In this document: positions 51,054 to 59,636 of the stretch, in pieces | How positions within the stretch are numbered: position 1 is the first letter of the stretch | How the letters are laid out: each line of letters begins with the position of its first letter | Source of the DNA: Streptomyces sp. NBC_01224 | GTDB taxonomy: Bacteria; Actinomycetota; Actinomycetes; Streptomycetales; Streptomycetaceae | Length of the DNA: 64,000 nt | NCBI RefSeq assembly: GCF_036002945.1 | Contig: NZ_CP108529.1 | Location: forward strand, 5,203,001-5,267,000 | Reading direction: 5' to 3' | The notes under the pieces: model-generated | Seen by the model: only the letters and a program-made list of their open reading frames with translations | What the model was told of the DNA's origin: nothing | The model's database searches: none | Translations under genes and position numbers: made by a program

Positions 51054-51537
51054 CTACCCGCCCACGCGGGCTGCCAGCCGGCTCAGGACCCGGCGGCCTG
51101 CGCGGGACACGCCGAGTGGGATCAGGGCCGCGCGGCCCGGGAGGCGTACCCCTCCCGTGAAGGCGACCAGGGTGTGGCCGGATGCGGTGGGAGACGGGGT
51201 GGCCGCCATGCCGATCAGGACGAAGCGGCTCTGGAGCCAGAGCCAGCCGGGGCGGCGCACGCCGTGGAAGCGGGCGTGCATGCCGTAACGGCTGCGGGCC
51301 ACGGCCTCGACGCGGTCGCCGTCCGCGCGGGTGAGCCTCAGACGGCGCATGTCGGGGACCAGCCGGGACAGTTCGCCGTCGATGTCGGCCAGCAGCGGGT
51401 GGACGGTGGTGTAGGGGGCGGGGATCTCGCGGGTGGTGACGCGGGCGCCGCGGACGCCCGCCGCGAGGGCGTGCAGACGGCGGACCGGGTCGAGTTCCGG
51501 GGTGGTGGGCCACTGCGGGCGGGGGGGTTTCGGTCAT
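51054..51537 (-). pseudogene. conserved small protein with apparent frameshift in a G7 run
   Basis: The good frame reads QWPTTPELDPVRRLHALAAG, DGELSRLVPDMRRLRLTRAD and ARFHGVRRPGWLWLQSRFVLIGMA, a coherent 155-residue protein ending at 51054. It has no start: the only RBS-backed ATG (51537, GGAAGG upstream) is in another frame and the two meet at the run of seven G (51521-51527). Removing one base gives MTEPPRPQW. The ATG at about 51351 would leave a 98-residue stub. Either a real frameshift or a homopolymer miscount; family unknown. Confidence 0.6.
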
Positions 51538-51819
51538 GACGTCCATGCCTTCCGGGAGGAGTCCCGGGAGGACGGTGGCGACGGCCGCGGCCGCGGTGGT
51601 GGCGGTGGGTGTGCGCCGGGTGAGGTTCATGGGTGCTCCTCTGCGGGGCGGATGGTGGTGACGGGTTGCGTCACCCCACAGAGGAGCCGGGTCGCCGATT
51701 CGTTCCGACGAGTTGGCGTTCGGGTTGGACCGGAGCCGCGACCGCCAGCGCCTCCAGCGCCGCTCGCAGCGTCTCACCGACGAACTCAGGCCTACGGGCC
51801 GGGGCGGTGGGACGTTCCC

Positions 51820-52488
51820 TCAGGCCCGCGCTGCGACGTCGTCCACGACGTGCTTGTCCAGCGCGGCGCGCACCAGGGCCGCCGCGAGCACGGCGGGCCC
51901 GCGGTCGTCGGCCTCCTCGGCTTGCTCAGCCTGCTCCGCGAGCCGTGCGAGCTTCGCCGGCGAGGCGGGAAGCCCCAGCTTCTCGGCGCCCTGGAGAGCC
52001 TTTCCGTCCAGGAACGGTGCCGTCTCCGGCCACACGGCCTGCACCTCGCGTACGAAGATGTCCGCACCGGCCGGGCCCATGCCCGGGGTTCTGCGCAGCC
52101 CGGACCGCAGCACGTCCAGGTCGCCGTCGGCCTCCTTGCGCAGCCGCCGCAGATCGCCCCCGTACTCGACCAGAAGGAGCTCTGCCCCGTCGCCGAGCTG
52201 GGTGGCGGTCCGTTCGTCGTAGCGCCGGTAGCCGCCCTCGCCCAGCGCGTCGACACGCTGCTGCCATGTCGACCCGATCATCCGGTCCGGGGAGCGCATG
52301 CCGTGGGCGAACAGCGCGCGTGCCGCCGCCACCGCCACGGACGCCCGGATGCGGGCGCTCAACAGATCGCTGAGCACGAGGAGTTGGTACAGGGGCTGTG
52401 GTGTGTTCCGCAGCCGGATGCCGGCCTCGGCGGCGTAGGTGGTGCCGTAGCGGCTGAGAAGGATCTCCACGGTCCTGCGGGCGGTCAC
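51820..52488 (-). CDS. HhH-GPD-like endonuclease/DNA repair protein
   Basis: A 222-residue helical protein. LVLSDLLSARIRASVAVAAARALF resembles the start of endonuclease III-type proteins and LRRTPGMGPAGADIFVREVQAVWP is a helix-hairpin-helix (GxGxxxA). No iron-sulfur Cys cluster is present. Its gene overlaps the LigD-type phosphoesterase gene by four bases, supporting a shared role in DNA repair. Confidence 0.75.
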   Translation of the reverse strand: MTARRTVEILLSRYGTTYAAEAGIRLRNTPQPLYQLLVLSDLLSARIRASVAVAAARALFAHGMRSPDRMIGSTWQQRVDALGEGGYRRYDERTATQLGDGAELLLVEYGGDLRRLRKEADGDLDVLRSGLRRTPGMGPAGADIFVREVQAVWPETAPFLDGKALQGAEKLGLPASPAKLARLAEQAEQAEEADDRGPAVLAAALVRAALDKHVVDDVAARA

Positions 52489-53129
52489 GAAGGTCCGCCT
52501 CCTTCCTCGGCGGCGACCTGCTGCAGGGTGCGCCCCGTACGGGCCGAACGCGCCCGGTACGGGTCCGGTGTGTCCGGCCCGTCATGGGTGGCGCGCCCGT
52601 CCTTGGCCTTGATCAGCAGCCATATCTCCTCGCCCGGGGCGTCGTCCGCACCGCCTCCCTTGAAGCGGGTGAGGGCGAACTCGCCGTGCAGCTTGGTGCC
52701 GTCGAGCCAGAAGGTCGCGTGCCCGTCCTCCAGGGACTGTTCGAACGGCACGGGCGCGCCCCAGCGGTCGTGGCTGAGCGGCCGGTAGGTGCCCTGGTCC
52801 CAGACGATCACCGTGCCGCCGCCGGACTTGCCCTTCGCGATGACTCCCTCGAACGTGCGGTACTCCAGCGGATGGTCCTCCGTGGGGACGGCCAGCCGCC
52901 TCTCGCGCGGGTTCTCCGAAGGTCCGCGCGGCACCGCCCATGACTTCAGGACGCCGCCGACCTCCAGCCGGAAGTCGAAGTGCATGCGCCGCGCCTGGTG
53001 GATCTGTACGACGAAACAGGGCGCCGCACTCGTCCGCCCGCCGTCGCCGCGTGGCTCCGCGGTCGCGTCGAAGTGCCGTTCGCTGCGGTAGTCCCGGAGC
53101 CGGTCGTCGTTTCCGCCGGTCATATCCAT
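52485..53129 (-). CDS. stand-alone LigD 3'-phosphoesterase domain protein
   Basis: A 214-residue protein equal to the phosphoesterase (PE) domain of LigD, without ligase or polymerase domains. The Mn-binding motif is QIHQARRMHFDFRLE, with His44, His50, Asp52, Arg54, then HPLEY with His86 and Tyr90. This is the same spacing as the catalytic residues described for Pseudomonas LigD. It trims 3' phosphates and ribonucleotides during end repair. ATG 53129 follows GGAGGAGG. It is divergent from the MFS gene. Confidence 0.9.
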   Translation of the reverse strand: MDMTGGNDDRLRDYRSERHFDATAEPRGDGGRTSAAPCFVVQIHQARRMHFDFRLEVGGVLKSWAVPRGPSENPRERRLAVPTEDHPLEYRTFEGVIAKGKSGGGTVIVWDQGTYRPLSHDRWGAPVPFEQSLEDGHATFWLDGTKLHGEFALTRFKGGGADDAPGEEIWLLIKAKDGRATHDGPDTPDPYRARSARTGRTLQQVAAEEGGGPS

Positions 53130-53248
53130 CCGGACACCTCCTCCGGCAGGCCCGCCCGGTGCCCCCCTTCCACTGTGACGCTCCCGGCCGTGAAGCGCAC
53201 AGGGACGGGGTGCGTCGGCACGGACGGCAGGTATGTCGACATCAAGTA

Positions 53249-53313
53249 TCTTGACATCGAGACGACTCCCCCGGCAGGCTTCCCCCTGATCCATTGATCT
53301 CTTGATGTCGAGA
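53249..53313. promoter_or_regulatory. two MarR-type boxes between LigD-PE and MFS genes
   Basis: TCTTGACATCGAGA (53249-53262) and TCTTGATGTCGAGA (53300-53313), pattern TCTTGA-N2-TCGAGA. An overlapping CATCAAG/CTTGACATC half-site precedes the first. Such boxes bind MarR-family repressors; no marR gene is adjacent. Confidence 0.6.
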
Positions 53314-53333
53314 CATCTCGGAGGGGGAGTGCG

Positions 53334-54674
53334 ATGCGGCGCGGCAAGGGCGGCGGGGAACCGGGCACGTCGAAGGGCGGGCAGGGCCTGCTGGCCCAGC
53401 TGCGCAATCCGCCGGGCGGCCGCAACGCGCGGATCATGCTGCTCGCCCTGGCCGTGGACCGGACCGGCTCGGGACTGTGGGCCGCGTCCTCGGTCCTGTA
53501 TCTCACCTTTGTGACGCATCTGAGTGCCCAACAGATCGGTGTGCTGCTGGGCGTGGCCGGAGTCGCGGGCATCGCGGGCTCACCGCTGGCCGGACGCCTG
53601 GCCGGCCGCTTCCCGGTGCGCCCGCTGCTGATCGGCTGTCATCTGCTCCGCCTGGTGACGCTCGTCCTGGTGCTGGTGTGCGGCGGCTTCGACGCGCTGC
53701 TGCCCGTTGTCGCCGTCACATACCTGGGTGACAGGGCGGCGAAGACGCTGGAGATGCTGTTCGCCACCAGGACGGCGGGCGAGCGGCGCGCGGCCTACCA
53801 GGCACTGTCCCGCAGCGCGGCCAACGCGGGCTACGCCGTCGGCGCGGGCATCGCGGCCATCGGCCTGGCCGTGGGGACCAGTGACGCCTACCGGGCCCTG
53901 ATCCTGGGCAACGCGCTGTCCTTCGTCGTCGCCGCGGCGCTGGTGTGGCGTACGGAAGGGCCGCGGGAGACCACCGTCGAGGTGGCAGGCCCCGACGGCC
54001 CGGCAGCCGGAGCCGGGAAGCAGCCGCCTGTCCGCAGGGCCAACCCGTGGCGGGACCGCGGCTATCTCACGTTCGTGCTGCTGGACATCCCGATGAACCT
54101 CGACGACTCGATCCTCAACGTCGGCCTGCCGCTGTGGCTGGTGAACCGCACCTCGGCGCCGCACGCCCTCGTCCCGGCCTTCCTGATCATCAATACCGTG
54201 ATGGTCGTGGTGCTGCAGATCAGCGTGTCCGCGCGGGCCGAAGGACCGCGCCGGGCCACCCGGGCGGTGCTGCTGTACGGAGCCATGGTGTTCGTGTGCT
54301 GCGCGTTCCTGGCCGCGGCCACCCGGGGCGGGACCTGGGCGGCCACGGCCGTCCTGCTCGCCGCGGCGCTGGTGGTCACGCTGGCGGAGCTGATGCGTTC
54401 GGTGAGCTCCTGGGAGCTCGCGGTTCTCCTCGCACCCCAGGACGCCCGCGCCGAGTATCTGGGGGTGGCCGGGATGTCCCAGTCCATCCAGAAGTCCGCC
54501 GGGCCGCCGCTGTTGACCGGTGCGGTGATGGCCGCAGGACCGGCGGGGTGGCTGGTGCTGGGCGCGGTGGTCGCGGGCCTCTCCGTCCTGCAACGGCGGG
54601 CGTGTACGCGACGGCTCCGCACTCTCGCACCACCACCGGCCCCGAAGAGGGCCACCCCCGCGCCGGTCTCCTAG
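53334..54674 (+). CDS. MFS transporter
   Basis: A 446-residue protein with about 12 helices. GLWAASSVLYLTFVTHLSAQQIG (helix 1-2), GSPLAGRLAGRFPVRPLLIG (MFS motif A-like loop) and ANAGYAVGAGIAAIGLAVGT (helix 5) mark the family; drug efflux is likely but untested. ATG 53334 follows GGAGGGGGAG. The MarR boxes upstream suggest inducible expression. Confidence 0.88.
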   Translation: MRRGKGGGEPGTSKGGQGLLAQLRNPPGGRNARIMLLALAVDRTGSGLWAASSVLYLTFVTHLSAQQIGVLLGVAGVAGIAGSPLAGRLAGRFPVRPLLIGCHLLRLVTLVLVLVCGGFDALLPVVAVTYLGDRAAKTLEMLFATRTAGERRAAYQALSRSAANAGYAVGAGIAAIGLAVGTSDAYRALILGNALSFVVAAALVWRTEGPRETTVEVAGPDGPAAGAGKQPPVRRANPWRDRGYLTFVLLDIPMNLDDSILNVGLPLWLVNRTSAPHALVPAFLIINTVMVVVLQISVSARAEGPRRATRAVLLYGAMVFVCCAFLAAATRGGTWAATAVLLAAALVVTLAELMRSVSSWELAVLLAPQDARAEYLGVAGMSQSIQKSAGPPLLTGAVMAAGPAGWLVLGAVVAGLSVLQRRACTRRLRTLAPPPAPKRATPAPVS

Positions 54675-54713
54675 GGGCAGCCCGCAGGGCAGGCCGTCTT
54701 GCCTCGCGGTGGG

Positions 54714-55232
54714 CTATTTCGACCGGTAGCAAGCTGATTCGACGGTGACCTCCAGGAGGTCCGGGGCGTTTCCGACCTTGCTCGCTTTGTGCAGCCGTAC
54801 GTCGACTGCGAATTCACCCCCCTTGGACTCCGCGACGATCTGCGGGCTCTTGGCCTTACTGCCGTCCACGCCGTCCCGGACGATCTTCCAGCCGTCTTTC
54901 GGGAGTTCGACCCGCAGGCGGTCCATGCCCTTTTGCATATCGGCAAAGGGGGCCTTGTAGATGCTCCAGGGGTGACGTGCGCGGTAGACCTCCTCGTCGG
55001 AGTCGTAGTCCGAGCAACGCGACGTCATCGCACCCGTCTCCGTGACCTTCCCCTTGACGTCGAGGATTTCGAGAATCCGACTGGATGTCCTCTCGACGCC
55101 CGCCTTCACGGTATCGCCGTTCTGTGTCTTCACCGCCGCCTCGTTTCCGTTCGAGCACGCCATCGCCAGCGCGCACGTCGCGATAATGAACCCGAGTTTC
55201 GAAATTCGCCTATTCAAGTTGTACCTTGTCAT
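54714..55232 (-). CDS. lipoprotein of ESX-associated operon
   Basis: A 172-residue lipoprotein (signal FIIATCALAMACSNG, lipid Cys about residue 26). The mature part has a single later Cys pair (SRCSDYD, ESACYRSK) and no recognised domain. ATG 55232 lies inside the end of the DUF1023 hydrolase gene, so the genes overlap by 23 bp and are co-expressed. Function unknown. Confidence 0.75.
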   Translation of the reverse strand: MTRYNLNRRISKLGFIIATCALAMACSNGNEAAVKTQNGDTVKAGVERTSSRILEILDVKGKVTETGAMTSRCSDYDSDEEVYRARHPWSIYKAPFADMQKGMDRLRVELPKDGWKIVRDGVDGSKAKSPQIVAESKGGEFAVDVRLHKASKVGNAPDLLEVTVESACYRSK

Positions 55233-57024
55233 ATTGGCCGGCGATGACGGCTGCCTGATTGCGTATGCTGAGAGAGCCATCGTCGAAGAATCCGGTGTGT
55301 CCGCCGGAGTCACTCTCCATGATGTTGCCGCCGAAGGCGTCGTCGGTGGGAATGATCCCGTTGTCACCGAGCCCCATCAGCCGACCGCCCTGCCGGACCA
55401 CCTGATCGTCCCAGGGGGCGCCCATTGCCCACACGTGGTCGGCTCCGACACCCAGGTCCGCCGCGTGATCCGCCTGGACACCAGGACTGCCCGCAAAGAC
55501 GAAGTCGTTGGCGGCCTCAGGGTCATTCCAACTCCCCGACTGTGCTGAGACGCCGACCACCGTGCTGCCGTAGCTGTGCCCGATGACAGTGGTGTGCGCG
55601 CGAGTGCCGTCGGCAGTCTGCTGCGCAGCTCCGTTCCCCTGCAAGAAGTCGTAGAGTCGTGGGCCGCCCTCGTCCGCGTACTGCCCGCGTGTCGCCTCCG
55701 GAACGATGCTGTCCGGCGCGTTGTAGTCGAGCCACGTGATGGTGGAGACGTTCTGGCCGGGAGTGAGGCGGTGACTCTCGGCCCAGAGACGTTCGCCACG
55801 GCCGAGGTCCCCATGAGTATCCCCGCCGCCGCCGATGGATTCTATGCCTGCGAACGTGCCGGGGACGTAGACGCCTACGTGATCGGCTTTGTCCGGATTC
55901 CCGTTGGCGAGGATGACCTTTCCGTCCCCGAGACCGGTGGGATCGAAGCCGAGCAGGTACGCCTCGGGAAGCCCGTCTTTGCCTGTGCGGTCGAAGCGAT
56001 CCTGGATGGCGTTCATTCCCTTCATCACGCCCTCCATCCTGGCCTTCTTGTCCCCGTACTTGTCCTGCCACTCCCGCCATTCCGGGGTGATCACGGCAGC
56101 GGGGTAGCTTCCGCTGGTGTTGGGACCGTACTTGGTCGGCTCTTTCGGGATGGCGTCCAGCTCCAGCTGGTAACTCGCCTTCGTCTCGTTCAGAACCATT
56201 CGGTTCGCCTCGTCGCGAATGTCGGACGGGAGGCCGTTCATCGATCCGATGGAATTCGGATGGACGGCCAGATAGTCGGCCCGCTGCTCCGAGGTGAGAT
56301 TCTTCCACCACTCCGCGTTCTCCTCGGGCGTGGCTTCCTTCGGTGGGGCCTTGATGCTGTCCAGGTACGGGTCAGCGGCCTTGAGCACCCCGCCCCGGTC
56401 GGACTTCACGTCCACCCAATCCCGGTCCGAGACCACGAGGTCGTCGTCGGCCTTGAGGGCGCGGAGCTTCGGCGCCCACTTCGCGTCTGCGTCAGTGGCT
56501 TCCTTCAAGGCATCTGCTATCCGGTTGGCATAGCCGAGGGCCGCGCCGTAGTGAGGGTTCGGGTGGATGTTCACCGCCTGGCGCTCCAGGGCGTCGGATG
56601 TCGGGCTGCCCCCGGCGCCACCGGTCACTGTGCCGCCCTCGGCATCCTTCTCCTCGCCCGGCTTTCTGCCCGCCGGGAAGTTGACCGAACCGTCCGTGTT
56701 CACCGTGCAGTGGTTCGCCCGCGCGTCCTCAAGCGCTGCGTCCAGCTTCCTTTTGGCCGCCGCCATATCGAATGCGAAACCGTTCAGCGCGGTGCTCACC
56801 AGCCCGCACTCGGTCTGCATGTACTGGAAGTTCTTTGACAACTCGGCCAGCTCCCGAAGGGCGGCCTTCGCCGCCGCGCCCTCGAGTTGGTTCCGTATCC
56901 CCGCGGTGATCTGGTTGTCGATGGTGTCCTTGGCTGCATTGGCCATCTCGTCCGTCGTCCGGTACGCGTCCGCGGCACTCTCGAACTCCGACGGCTTGAG
57001 CGCTTTCAGCGTCGCAAGATCCAT
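55210..57024 (-). CDS. DUF1023 alpha/beta hydrolase with N-terminal helical ESX-like domain
   Basis: A 604-residue protein. Residues 1-110 are helical (TLKALKPSEFESAADAYR, LAELSKNFQYMQTECG), like WXG100/EspG-recognised N-termini. The C-terminal half is a DUF1023 alpha/beta hydrolase with VGVYVPGTFAGIESIGG, nucleophile elbow TTVIGHSYGSTVVG and a late HTGFFDDGS. Such proteins in actinobacteria are often linked to type VII secretion; they may be secreted lipases or toxins. No Sec signal is present, consistent with export by another route. It lies nine bases after the WXG-like gene. Confidence 0.83.
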   Translation of the reverse strand: MDLATLKALKPSEFESAADAYRTTDEMANAAKDTIDNQITAGIRNQLEGAAAKAALRELAELSKNFQYMQTECGLVSTALNGFAFDMAAAKRKLDAALEDARANHCTVNTDGSVNFPAGRKPGEEKDAEGGTVTGGAGGSPTSDALERQAVNIHPNPHYGAALGYANRIADALKEATDADAKWAPKLRALKADDDLVVSDRDWVDVKSDRGGVLKAADPYLDSIKAPPKEATPEENAEWWKNLTSEQRADYLAVHPNSIGSMNGLPSDIRDEANRMVLNETKASYQLELDAIPKEPTKYGPNTSGSYPAAVITPEWREWQDKYGDKKARMEGVMKGMNAIQDRFDRTGKDGLPEAYLLGFDPTGLGDGKVILANGNPDKADHVGVYVPGTFAGIESIGGGGDTHGDLGRGERLWAESHRLTPGQNVSTITWLDYNAPDSIVPEATRGQYADEGGPRLYDFLQGNGAAQQTADGTRAHTTVIGHSYGSTVVGVSAQSGSWNDPEAANDFVFAGSPGVQADHAADLGVGADHVWAMGAPWDDQVVRQGGRLMGLGDNGIIPTDDAFGGNIMESDSGGHTGFFDDGSLSIRNQAAVIAGQYDKVQLE

Positions 57025-57033
57025 GCGCCCCGA

Positions 57034-57492
57034 TCACTTCTCCTTCGACTGGCCGCCGACGGCCTGGGTGTCCGTGTACTTGTCCTTGATCGCGTCGAGC
57101 TCAGACTTCAGCGACTCATCGGTCTTCGACAGGTCATGCCCTGAAGCCTCAAGCAGCCCACCCAGGGACTTGCAGCGCCCGCGCACATTCCTTACGTACT
57201 TGCTCCAGGAGGTGTACAACTCCTTCTGCGCCGCCGTGCTCCGGCAGCCGGCTGCGTTGTCCAGCCGCGTCTGCCCGTCTTCAAGTTTCGTCAGCGCGGG
57301 CCCCATCGGCTCAGTGAGACCTTTGGTGCCCTCGCCCGCCTTGACCCATGCCCTCTTGTCCGACTTCAGGTCGGCCGAGGCATTGGCCCCGGGTGTACCG
57401 CCACCGGAATCGGCCGGATACTGGTTCAACTGCATCTGCGTCGACCGTGTTGCTGCATCGGTCTTGAGTTGTTCCCACTCGTCCCATGCCAC
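57034..57492 (-). CDS. small helical WXG-like protein of DUF1023 operon
   Basis: A 152-residue helical protein starting MAWDEWEQLKTDAATRSTQMQLNQ. Two long helices flank a Gly-rich bend; a Cys pair (AAGC, GRCKS) may bridge them. GTG start with AGAGGA seven bases upstream. First gene of a three-gene operon; it probably pairs with the N-terminal helical domain of the next protein (inference). Confidence 0.7.
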   Translation of the reverse strand: MAWDEWEQLKTDAATRSTQMQLNQYPADSGGGTPGANASADLKSDKRAWVKAGEGTKGLTEPMGPALTKLEDGQTRLDNAAGCRSTAAQKELYTSWSKYVRNVRGRCKSLGGLLEASGHDLSKTDESLKSELDAIKDKYTDTQAVGGQSKEK

Positions 57493-57928
57493 CAGTGCAT
57501 CCTCTCCGTGTCCCCGTACCGCGTGGCCCTGGTCCCGAGTCCCGGGTCGCCCGAGGGCCCAACTTGCGCCATGATCCCTGGACGGTCAAGCGCAATCAAA
57601 GGCGCATGCATCGCGCATCTTCGGCAATCAATGCATGGGCATTGGCGACCCATGCTCCGGACGTCTCGGTGAGCTCCGCCCAGCGGTTGGGTGCCGGACA
57701 TTCTTGTACGCGAATCAGCATCGGTTCTTCCGCCCGTAGCCACCGGGCGGATCGGAGGGGCGCCATGGCTTGGGACGAGAACCGACCCCTTGCACGCAGA
57801 AAGTGCCTTCCACTTGGACCGACAGAACCCCTCGACAAGGTTCATCGTCCCAGTTCAGAAGGCACTTTCCTGCTTCCGCCCCACCTTCAGCCTCATCCCG
57901 ACCGAAACGGCGAGGCCAGGGGCTGCCC
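57493..57928. other. 436-bp gap with long-spaced inverted repeat
   Basis: GAAAGTGCCTTC (57799-57810) and GAAGGCACTTTC (57858-57869) are perfect 12-bp inverted repeats 47 bp apart. They could be ends of a tiny MITE/IS remnant or a long hairpin. No gene is supported. Confidence 0.4.
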
Positions 57929-59452
57929 CTAACCCTCCAGGAACACCGGATTGGTGAGCGCCGCCAGTGCCCCCGGCAGCCCCGGCACCGTCGCCGGGTG
58001 CCGGACCTCGGCCCGCACATAGGCGGCGTAGACCGGCGTCGTACGCCACTCCACCACCCCCGTCCCCGACCCCGGCAGCGTGGCCGTGAACAGCGTGCCC
58101 TGGTCGGTGACGAAGTGCGCGGTGCAGCCGGGTGCCCCGGTCACCTCCAGCCGTACGGTGACCGGGGTGTCGTCCCCGTCCACCCGCAGCCGTTCACCGA
58201 TCCCCGCGTGCAGGCCGCGCCCGCCCGAGGCCCCGAAGGACAGGGTGACGGCGGACGACTCGGTGATGTAGGAGTGCCCGGCCCGGATTCCGGCCGTGAT
58301 CGCCTCGCGCGACAGCTCGTCGGCGAGGACGACGGTCTGCGGCAGCCCCACCTTGTCCGGCTCCCGGTGCGCGTCGCTGTTGCCCATCGCCGCAACCCAC
58401 GGCTTCGACGTACGGACGGCCGCCACAAGAGAGTTGTCCCACTCGGCGAGGGCGATCTCGTCCTCCGGGGTGTACGCCCCGTTCCACACCTCCACCGCGT
58501 CCGCCTCGCCGAAGCCGAACTTCCAGTGGCAGCCGATGCAGGTGGCGTGCGGATGAGCGGGCACGACCAGACCACCGGCCCGGCGCACGGCTTTCGCATA
58601 GTGCCCGAACCGGTTGTCGCGGGCCCGGTAACGCCAGTCGACGAACGTGCCCGGGTCGGTGGCGAGCGCGATCACATGCCCGTTGCGGGTGGTGACCTCC
58701 TCGCCCGTGAGAACGAGCAGATCGTCACCCCACAGCCCGTCCCACGCACTGTGCGCGGAGTACGTGTTGTGCTCGCTGCTGTTGATGAAGTCGAGCCCGG
58801 CCGCGCGAGCGGCGGCGGCGATCTCGGCTGGGGTGCGCTTGCCGTCCGAGTGGACGGAGTGGAGATGGCAGTCCCCGCGGTACCAGGCGCGCCCGCGCCC
58901 CTTCGCCCGCTCCGGCGGGTACACAGGCTTCGGTGTGGACCCGGTGGGCCCGAAGCGCAGGGTGATCGTCACCTCGTACGGGAGCCCTTCCGGGGCGACG
59001 GTGTACGGCCCGAGGGCGATGTTCCAGGTCCCTGCCCGTACCGGCCCCGCGATGTAGCCGGGCGTCGCCTCGTCCGCCCGGATGAAGAAGCTGCTCCGCG
59101 CCCCGCCGGACCACCCCCGGAACCCGCGCCCGCCCAGCTCCGTGCCGCGCTCGTCGAAGATGCCGATGTCGAGGGCGTTGCCCTGGGTCCCGGCCGGGAC
59201 GGGCGTCTTCTCGTACGTGTACGAGACGACGATCTCCCGTACCCCGCGCGGTACTTCGACCGGCAGATACACATAGTCGGGCGACCCGGTCGGCAGAGTG
59301 CCGCGCACGGTCCTGGTCCGGTCCGGGGCGTCGTCCCCGGTCGCGGCGTCGGCGAAGCTCACAGTGCCCAACGTCAGAGCGGTGGCGGCCGTACCGACGA
59401 GAAGGCCGCGCCTGGCCATCGGCCGGCCGTGGGCGGATTGCGATGCGGACAT
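57929..59452 (-). CDS. Tat-exported PHP-domain metallohydrolase (CehA/McbA family)
   Basis: A 507-residue protein with a Tat signal (MARRGLLVGTAATALTLG). A beta-rich N-terminal part is followed by a PHP domain from residue about 220: YRGDCHLHSVHSDG (metal His pair), FINSSEHNT, VVPAHPHATCIGCHW and MGNSDAHREPD, the four PHP metal motifs. CehA/McbA proteins hydrolyse phosphoesters or carbamate-like bonds. ATG 59452 follows GGGGAG; the frame upstream is shadow. Substrate unknown. Confidence 0.88.
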   Translation of the reverse strand: MSASQSAHGRPMARRGLLVGTAATALTLGTVSFADAATGDDAPDRTRTVRGTLPTGSPDYVYLPVEVPRGVREIVVSYTYEKTPVPAGTQGNALDIGIFDERGTELGGRGFRGWSGGARSSFFIRADEATPGYIAGPVRAGTWNIALGPYTVAPEGLPYEVTITLRFGPTGSTPKPVYPPERAKGRGRAWYRGDCHLHSVHSDGKRTPAEIAAAARAAGLDFINSSEHNTYSAHSAWDGLWGDDLLVLTGEEVTTRNGHVIALATDPGTFVDWRYRARDNRFGHYAKAVRRAGGLVVPAHPHATCIGCHWKFGFGEADAVEVWNGAYTPEDEIALAEWDNSLVAAVRTSKPWVAAMGNSDAHREPDKVGLPQTVVLADELSREAITAGIRAGHSYITESSAVTLSFGASGGRGLHAGIGERLRVDGDDTPVTVRLEVTGAPGCTAHFVTDQGTLFTATLPGSGTGVVEWRTTPVYAAYVRAEVRHPATVPGLPGALAALTNPVFLEG

Positions 59453-59636
59453 ACGAGTGGCTCCCCGGGGTGTCGTGGCTGGCGAGGGGTGACGTACCCG
59501 ACCCTGGCCGGGAGCCATGAACTCCGGGGAAACGGCGGGAGGCATGACCGGGGACCGAACTCCCGGACGCTCGGCTTTTCCGCACCGCACGGCATACGTT
59601 GAGGCCCTCAGCGGATCACGACGGAGGTTTCCTCAT

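Noticed and set aside
50788..51777. Long minus-strand frame (329 aa) through the frameshifted small gene and permease end
   Set aside because: Only the short segment before the G7 run is plausible; the remainder is Arg/Pro shadow.
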